From contig NW_006498246.1 in assembly GCF_000471905.2 (NCBI RefSeq), forward strand, positions 1,059,921-1,123,920: a stretch of 64,000 nucleotides of DNA, in the 5' to 3' direction. Source of the stretch: Amborella trichopoda. Lineage: Eukaryota; Streptophyta; Magnoliopsida; Amborellales; Amborellaceae. Shown here in pieces: positions 58,100 through 64,000 of this stretch (its first letter is position 1; each line of letters opens with the position of its first letter). Position numbers and translations under genes: made by a program. Below the pieces are notes generated by a model. The model was not told where the DNA came from and did no database searches. It worked only from the letters and a program-made list of their open reading frames with translations.

Positions 58100-59550
58100 T
58101 GGTATGAAAATTTTAGAGAGAAAGTCCTTAAATTCTTTACAGCGAGAAACTATCTAGAAAATTTTTAGAGAGAAAAACAATATCAAACTTTAACTTTTAG
58201 AAAGAGGAAGTATGTTAAAATTTTAGAGAGAGAAACTACATTAAATTTTCTAGAGAGAAACAATCTACATGTTTTTAGAGAGATAACCTATCTCAAAATT
58301 TTAGAGAGAGAAATTATGTCAAATTTTAAATTTTAGAGAGAGAGAAACTATATTAAATTATAGAGAGAGAGAAAGTACATGAAAACTATTAGAGAAAGAA
58401 ACTACCTCAAATTTTTAGAGAGAGAGACTATCTCAAATTTAAATTTTTAAAGAGCATCTTAAAATTTTAGATAGAGAAATTATATCATATTTTAGAGAGA
58501 GTACTTGAAAATTTTTAGAGATGGAAATTATCTCAATTTTTTTAAAGAGATAAACTATCTCAAATCTTAAGTTCTAGAGAGAGAAAATATATTAAAATTT
58601 TAGAAATATAAACTACATTAAATTTTTGAGAGAGAAACTACCTAAAATTTTTTAGAGAGATAAATTATATCAAGTTTTAACCTTTAGAGTGAGAAAGTAT
58701 ATTAAAATTTTAGAGATAGAAACTATTTCAAATTTTAGATATAGAAACTACTCGAAAAATTTGTTTAGAGAAATTATCTAAAATTTTTTACAAAGTGAAA
58801 CTATCTCAAATTTAAAGTTTTAGAGAAAAAAAGTACTTGAAATTTTTAAATAGAGAAACTATATCAAAATTTAAAGAAAGTACCCCAAACATTATAGATA
58901 TTAAAACTATCTCAAAATTTTTAGAGAGAGAAAATTTTTGATTTCCTAAGTTTAAGAGAGAGAAAGTATTCTTAAAACTTTAAAGAGAGAAACTATAATA
59001 CATTTTAGAAAGATAAACTATCAGAAAATTTATAGAGAGAAATTTCATAAATTCTGTATAGAGAGAAACTATCACAAATTTTGAGTGTTAGAGAGAGAAA
59101 ATGTATTAAAATTTTAGAGAGAAATTATACCAAATTTTAGAGAGAAAAACTACCTAACAAATTTTAGAGAGATAAAAACTACCGCAAAATTTTTAGAGAG
59201 AAACTACGGAAAATTTTATGTTTTAGAGAGATAAAATATCTTAAAATTTTAGAGAGAGAAACTACATTAAATATTAGATAGAGAAAGAACCTAAAATTTT
59301 AAGAGAGAGAAACTATCTCAAATTTTAAGTTTTAAAGAGAGAAAGCACATTAAACTTTTAGTGAGAGCAACTATATCAAATTTTAAAGAGAAAAACTAAA
59401 CTTTCTCAAATTTTAAGTTATAGAAAGAGAAATTATATTAAAATTTAAAAAAGTAACGATATAAAATTTTAGAGTGAGAAAGTACCTAAAAAGTTTTAGA
59501 GAGAAAAACTATCTCAAAATTTTTAGAGAGAAATTATCTCAAAATTTAAG
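58100..59550. repeat. Minisatellite, units of AAATTTTAGAGAGAGAAACT type
   Basis: About 1.45 kb of degenerate 20-45 bp units have AGAGAGAAACTATCTCAAAT and AAGTATATTAAAATTTTAGA as the commonest forms. It is the reverse complement of the array at 43680-44830. A GGGTGCATTTAGTTGG-type end lies just left of it at about 58088. Confidence 0.9.
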
Positions 59551-59555
59551 TATTA

Positions 59556-60685
59556 GGGAACGTTTGGTTCACTTGAAATCCAACCTCTCTTTCTCTATCT
59601 AAAAACCATTCTATGCCTCTCTAGAAATCCAATCTTTATTGTCATTTCTAAAAGTCCATTATCTTTCTCTATCTAAAAACCCATTCTCTCTCTAAAAACC
59701 CAATATCTCTTTGTCTTTTTAAAAACCTATTTTTTCTTCTTCTCTCTAAAAACCCAATCTATCTTTTTATCTAAAAAGTTACTCTAACTCTAGAAACCCA
59801 ATCTCTCTCGAAAACCCCATTATCTCTCTAGAAATCTAATCTCACTCTCTCACTAACATTTCATTATCTCTTTTTTTCTCTAAAAACCCACTCTCTCTCT
59901 AGAAACTCAATCACTTTTTCTCTATTTAAAAACACATTCTCTTTGTAGAAACCCAATCATTTTTTCTCTCTAGAAATCCAAGCACTCTTTCTCTCTAGAA
60001 ATCCAAGATCTTTTCTCTCTCTAGAAATCAATCAATCTCTTTCTCTCTAAAAAACCAATCTCTCTCTCTATAAATCAATATCTTTCTCTCTTTTAAAAAC
60101 CCAATCCCTTCCTCTCTCTCTCTCTCAAAACTCATTATATCTCTCTAGAAATTAATACCCCTTTTTCTCTCTAAAATCCCAACACATCTTTCTCCCTCTA
60201 AAAACCCAATCTCTTTTTCTCTCTCAAAAAACCCAATAGTTTTTTAGATTTTTTAAAAAATGCTTTTGGCTCACTATAAACAATAAAAGTTTGAAGAGTG
60301 AAATAAAAAAAAAAAAGGAGGGAAAGGGGGGCGGGATTTCTTAATGGGCCGGGCCCAAGCACAATATTCTTTGCTTGGGCTCGGTGGAATTTTCATCATA
60401 CCATTTGAGCTGAGCCTTAACTGGATTGGCCAAAGTATTTTCAGGCTTTGCCGAGCCTCGGGCCAGCCTGACCGATGGCAGCCCTACTTACACCCCCGCC
60501 CCGATTATTTTGAAAGAAATTGGAATCATATCTACGTAGATATGATTTCAAGTTCTTAGATTTTGGACACTTTTTATGGAAATTAAGTTCATAAGTAAAA
60601 AGATTTCTTAATCTTGTGACGAACAAAACGTGATAAATTAGTTATTTTCTAAGAAAATAATTTCACATGTGAACCAAACGTGCCT
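59556..60685. mobile_element. Harbinger-like element with CT-rich minisatellite
   Basis: The left end is GGGAACGTTTGGTTCACTTG and the right end, inverted, AGGCACGTTTGGTTCACATG. No transposase is present. Its left two thirds is a minisatellite; its right third is part of the duplicated segment starting at 60335. Confidence 0.55.
59575..60240. repeat. Minisatellite, CTCTCTAGAAACCCAATCTC type
   Basis: More than 25 degenerate units of about 22-26 bp are built from AAAAACCCAATCTCTC and CTCTCTAGAAATCCAA variants. Purine/pyrimidine strand bias flips relative to the adjacent array at 58100-59550. Confidence 0.9.
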
Positions 60686-61596
60686 CTGAAGGTGATCCTT
60701 TGGGTCTCATGCCATTGCGTATGGCAGGGTCCTATACGATCATTACTCATCATTTATATATCTCAAATTTTGGGAATGTGATCTCGAGAATCCTGCAACC
60801 AAATTCAAAGGTAAAAAAGAAAATTAACTCTTGTTTCTATGTGCCTAAAAGGAAAGGTAGCCTAAGACTGCATTGGTGCCATCCAATTTTGGAGGGAATG
60901 ATCTTAGATATTCAAGAGCTCAAAATCCAAGTTTTTTCTTTGATAATAATCATCAAAATAGATGCTGAAATTTCATATAAATAAAAAAACTCCAAGTGTT
61001 TTGCCCAATAGAGTAAATATATGGTACTCTCCATCGAAATTATCACGTGTTCGTCACGCTTTATGTGCCCTCTCTTACTTTACGATACAAACTTGTTCAA
61101 CATTGTACTAAAATCTAATGAACTTGTTGCTAGGTGGGGGTTAATATGAAGTGTATGTGGGAGGGAGAGAGACTATTTTAAGTTGTAGAGAGAGATTATT
61201 TTAAGACTAAATATTCACATGATAGTGATATCAATACCTAATCAACATTTGATGCCCTTGGAGGGAGGGAAAGAAACAATAACAAATTAAAATATGTTTG
61301 GGTTAACTAATTTGTTAATTTGTTAGTCATCTTCTAGAGGGGTAACTTTAAATATATCGTACTCATTAGATAATTAGCGGTACTTTTTCAACAATATCTA
61401 TAATAACAACTAAAAGTTCAAAATAACAAATATTCCAAATTTCAGGATACTAGACTAACAAATAGTTTATCAAATAAAAAAACCAATTTCATGGGAAATC
61501 TAGACAATACTACCAAACATGAGGGAAAAAAAATTCATGTGAAATCTAAATCTAAGAAATTAATTTATTAAAAAATTAATTTATTACAAGAAAACT
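60335..61596 (+). repeat. 1.26-kb tandem duplication, unit 1
   Basis: It starts at TTTCTTAATGGGCCGGGCCC and is repeated with an offset of 1262 bp. The open frames at 60344-60559 and 60700-60984 have close partners at 61605-61820 and 61941-62246, but these only reflect the duplication. No protein family is recognised. The last 100 bp have no partner. Confidence 0.85.
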
Positions 61597-62850
61597 ATTT
61601 CTTAATGGGCCGGGCCCAGGCACAATATTCTTTGCTGGGGCTCGGTGGGATTTTCGTCATACTATTCGAGCTGGGCCTTAGCTGGACAAGCCAAAGTATT
61701 TTCAGGCTTTGCCGAGCCTCGGGCCAGCCTGACCGATGGCAGCCCTACTTACACCCCCACCCCGATTATTTTGAAAGAAATTGGAATCATATCTACGTAG
61801 TTATGATTTCAAGTTCTTAGATTTTGGACACTTTTTATGGAAATTAATTTCATAAGTAAAAAGATTTCTTAATCTTGTGACGAACCAAACGTGATAAATT
61901 AGTTATTTTCTAAGAAAATGATGTCACATATGAACCAAACGTGCCTCTAAAGGTGATCCTTTGGGGTCTCTTGCCATTGGGTATGACAGGGTCCTATACG
62001 ATCATTATTCATCATTTATATATCTCAAATTTTGGGGATGTGATCTCGAGAATCCTGCAACCAAATTCAAAGGTAAAGAAGAAAATTAACTCTTGTTTCT
62101 ATGTACCTAAAAAGAATGGTAGCCTAAGATTGCATTGGTGCCATCCAATTTTGGAGGGAAGGATCTTAGATATTCAAGAGCTCAAAATCCAAGTTTTTTT
62201 TTTGATAATAATCATCAAAATAGATGCTGAAATTTCATATAAATGAAAAGTGTTTTGCCCAATAGAGTAAATATATGGTACTCTCCATCGAAATTATTAC
62301 GTGTTGGTCACGCTCTATGTGTCCTACTTTACGATACAAACTTGTTCAACATTGTACTAAAATCTAGTGAACTTGGTGCTAGGTGGGGGTTAATATGAAG
62401 TGTATGTGGGAGGGAGAGAGACTATTTTAAGATCTAGAGAGAGACTATTTTAAGACTAAATATTCGCATGATAGTGATATCAATACCTAATCAACATTTG
62501 ATGCCGCCCTTGAAGGGAGGAAAAGAAACAATAACAACTTAAAATATGTTTGGGTTAACTAATTTGTCAGTCGTGTAATTTGTTAGTCATCTTCTAGATT
62601 ATTTGATGCCTTTCGGAGGAAGGGAAAGAAACAATAGTGAATTAAAATATGTTTGGGTTAACTAATTTGTTCTGTCATGTAATTTGTTAGTCATTTTCTA
62701 GATGGGTAACTTTCAATATATCGTATTCGTTCGATAATTACAGGTGCTTTTTCAACAATATCTATAATAACAACTAAAAGTTCAAAATCACTTATATTCC
62801 AAATTTTAGGATAGTAGATTCTCAAAAAGTTTATCAAATAAAAAAACATT
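61597..62850 (+). repeat. 1.26-kb tandem duplication, unit 2
   Basis: It matches unit 1 at roughly 90 percent or better by eye. It has its own internal duplication (about 62540-62700) of the part containing AAAATATGTTTGGGTTAACT. Confidence 0.85.
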
Positions 62851-63119
62851 TCGGCAGTGGCGCCATCTCTCTGCGACTCCTCACGCCGCCAAGATCTCAC
62901 AGTGATGAATATGGCAGCTCCTCTCTCACATCGATAAATTGTACACTCGCTTTTCTCTCTCTGTATTAGGGCTCTCTCTCTTACCCCATACCTCCTGTCT
63001 CTCTCTCCCATCCATTACTGATGAGACAGTAGAAAAAAAACCAACGCTCTCCTTGGGTTTTCTGTATCATGTGCTTCCCATCTCTCTCTAACATGTGTCC
63101 CTTTTTCTCTCTCTCCATA
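62851..63119. other. Unassigned stretch
   Basis: CT-rich in part (62950-63110); no gene. Confidence 0.5.
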
Positions 63120-63350
63120 CTGTCGGACCGCTCTTTGATATTGCCGGACCCCGTTAAACTAAAAAAAAGTATCGGACTGCTCTTTGACATTGTCAGATTG
63201 CATGGGCCTGTTGCCAGATCGCATGAGCCTATTGTCAGACCGCTCTTTGGCAGTGTCAAACCACATGGGCCTTTGCTTGACAGTTCTTTGTCAGTGCCAG
63301 ACCACCACTGTTATTTACCGGACCGACATTACATTGCCTTGACTGCTCTA
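63120..63350. repeat. Short-unit repeat of CGGACCGCTCTTTG type
   Basis: CCGCTCTTTGACATTGTCAG and CCGCTCTTTGGCAGTGTCA variants and GCATGGGCCTGTTGCCAGA variants recur about every 35-40 bp. Confidence 0.8.
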
Positions 63351-63750
63351 AGAATATGCCGGAGTGCATTTTTGTGGGAAAGAGGAGAGAGAGGCATGGA
63401 TAAAAGTAAGAGAGGGCAGTCTAGACAAATTTTTTTTTTGGGTTGAGGGATATTTGCTAAGAAAGTATGTTTTAGGGTAAAAAGTGAAAACAAAAGTTTA
63501 TTTAGGGGTAACTAGAAACTCTACTTTTAAGAGTTATTTGTAATTTTTTTTTCTTTCTTTCCCCTTCTTTTTCTACTTCCAAAGAAAACAAATGATTCAT
63601 TTCTTTTTAGAAAAATTACAAAAAACCTATGACTCAACTTGCTTTACATTTTCCTCCCACCCACTTTGTTATTACAATTTTTACTCAAAACTAATTTTTA
63701 TAGCAAACACCCTCAAGTAAAAAATATAGTTTGGAGGATAAAAAAACGCT
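63351..63750. other. Unassigned stretch
   Basis: Nothing recognised. Confidence 0.5.
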
Positions 63751-63880
63751 CGCCGGAACGAGGGCCACTTTTGCTAGACCGCTTGTTTTATGTGTCGGAC
63801 CTTATTTACGGTATGCCGGTGAATTGCCGGAATGCCACAATTCAATGTCGGACCGTCACCATAAAGTGTCGGGCTGCCTT
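63751..63880. repeat. Second patch of the CGGACC-type repeat
   Basis: GTGTCGGACC, TTGCCGGAATGCC, ATGTCGGACCG and GTGTCGGGCTGCC recur at 20-35 bp spacing, related to 63120-63350. Confidence 0.7.
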
Positions 63881-64000
63881 TGGTGAGTGAGTGAGTGTCT
63901 ACGAGAATGTGCAAGAATGTGACGGCTTCATGTACGGCCAATGGTATTTTCGTCCTCCAAACTACGACTTTTTGACTTGAGGGTCTTTGATATAAAGATT
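63881..64000. other. Right end, unassigned
   Basis: Nothing recognised. Confidence 0.5.

Noticed and set aside
60700..62246. Paired 94- and 101-codon open frames conserved between the two duplicated units
   Set aside because: Conservation follows from the recent duplication; there is no start context or recognisable family.

Overview
The window looks like an intergenic, repeat-rich stretch of a flowering-plant nuclear chromosome. The evidence is an AT-rich background with long CT/GA tracts, GT-AG introns several kilobases long, Copia and Gypsy retrotransposon debris, plant-type LINE RNase H fragments and hAT transposon debris. The one intact protein gene is a six-cysteine antimicrobial peptide of the MiAMP1 family, first described from Macadamia. 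That fits an early-diverging eudicot (for example Proteales) or a magnoliid, but I cannot name the species from sequence alone.

Genes. At the left, on the minus strand, are the first two coding exons of a Rab18-type small GTPase (RABC2 group), separated by a 4.1-kb intron; the rest of the gene lies beyond position 1. At 51652-51966 there is an intronless, apparently complete MiAMP1-like gene. Everything else recognisable as coding is broken: an F-box-associated-domain remnant (15.1-15.5 kb), a histone H2A.W second-exon remnant (24.5-24.7 kb), two ERECTA-like LRR exons carried inside a duplicated repeat element (18.5-18.8 and 27.1-27.3 kb), and pieces of transposon genes.

Mobile DNA, left to right: a long-terminal-inverted-repeat foldback element (7.56-8.51 kb); two copies of a 200-bp MITE (8.6 and 10.2 kb); another MITE (9.56-9.87 kb); a 2-kb dispersed repeat seen twice (10.6-12.8 and 36.4-38.0 kb); a LINE remnant (13.4-14.3 kb); a deleted Copia element (15.6-16.9 kb); an inverted repeat around a 20-N gap with the exon-carrying element (16.8-18.8 kb); a minus-strand LTR element with two 333-bp LTRs (19.8-23.8 kb) that seems to contain other LTR debris; an 8-bp-TSD MITE (26.05 kb); the second exon-carrying copy (27.1-28.1 kb); a tandem-repeat-bearing hAT-like element (33.7-35.2 kb); a Copia fragment with a complete LTR (38.0-39.5 kb); a hAT element with an exact 8-bp TSD (39.8-42.1 kb); a Harbinger-like element filled by a minisatellite (43.5-45.1 kb); and minisatellite fields, LINE pieces and a 1.26-kb tandem duplication (49-63 kb). 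A previously unnamed MITE-like family, here called M1, occurs nine times.

The genes do not form a functional unit; the window is one housekeeping trafficking gene and one defence-peptide gene in a sea of repeats. The points most worth checking are: (i) the bases bordering both N gaps look complemented without being reversed, an assembly fault next to the only complete gene; (ii) the duplicated element carrying ERECTA-like exons; (iii) the M1 family with its conserved internal near-palindrome; and (iv) three tandem hairpins whose stems change in a compensatory way around a conserved A-rich loop.
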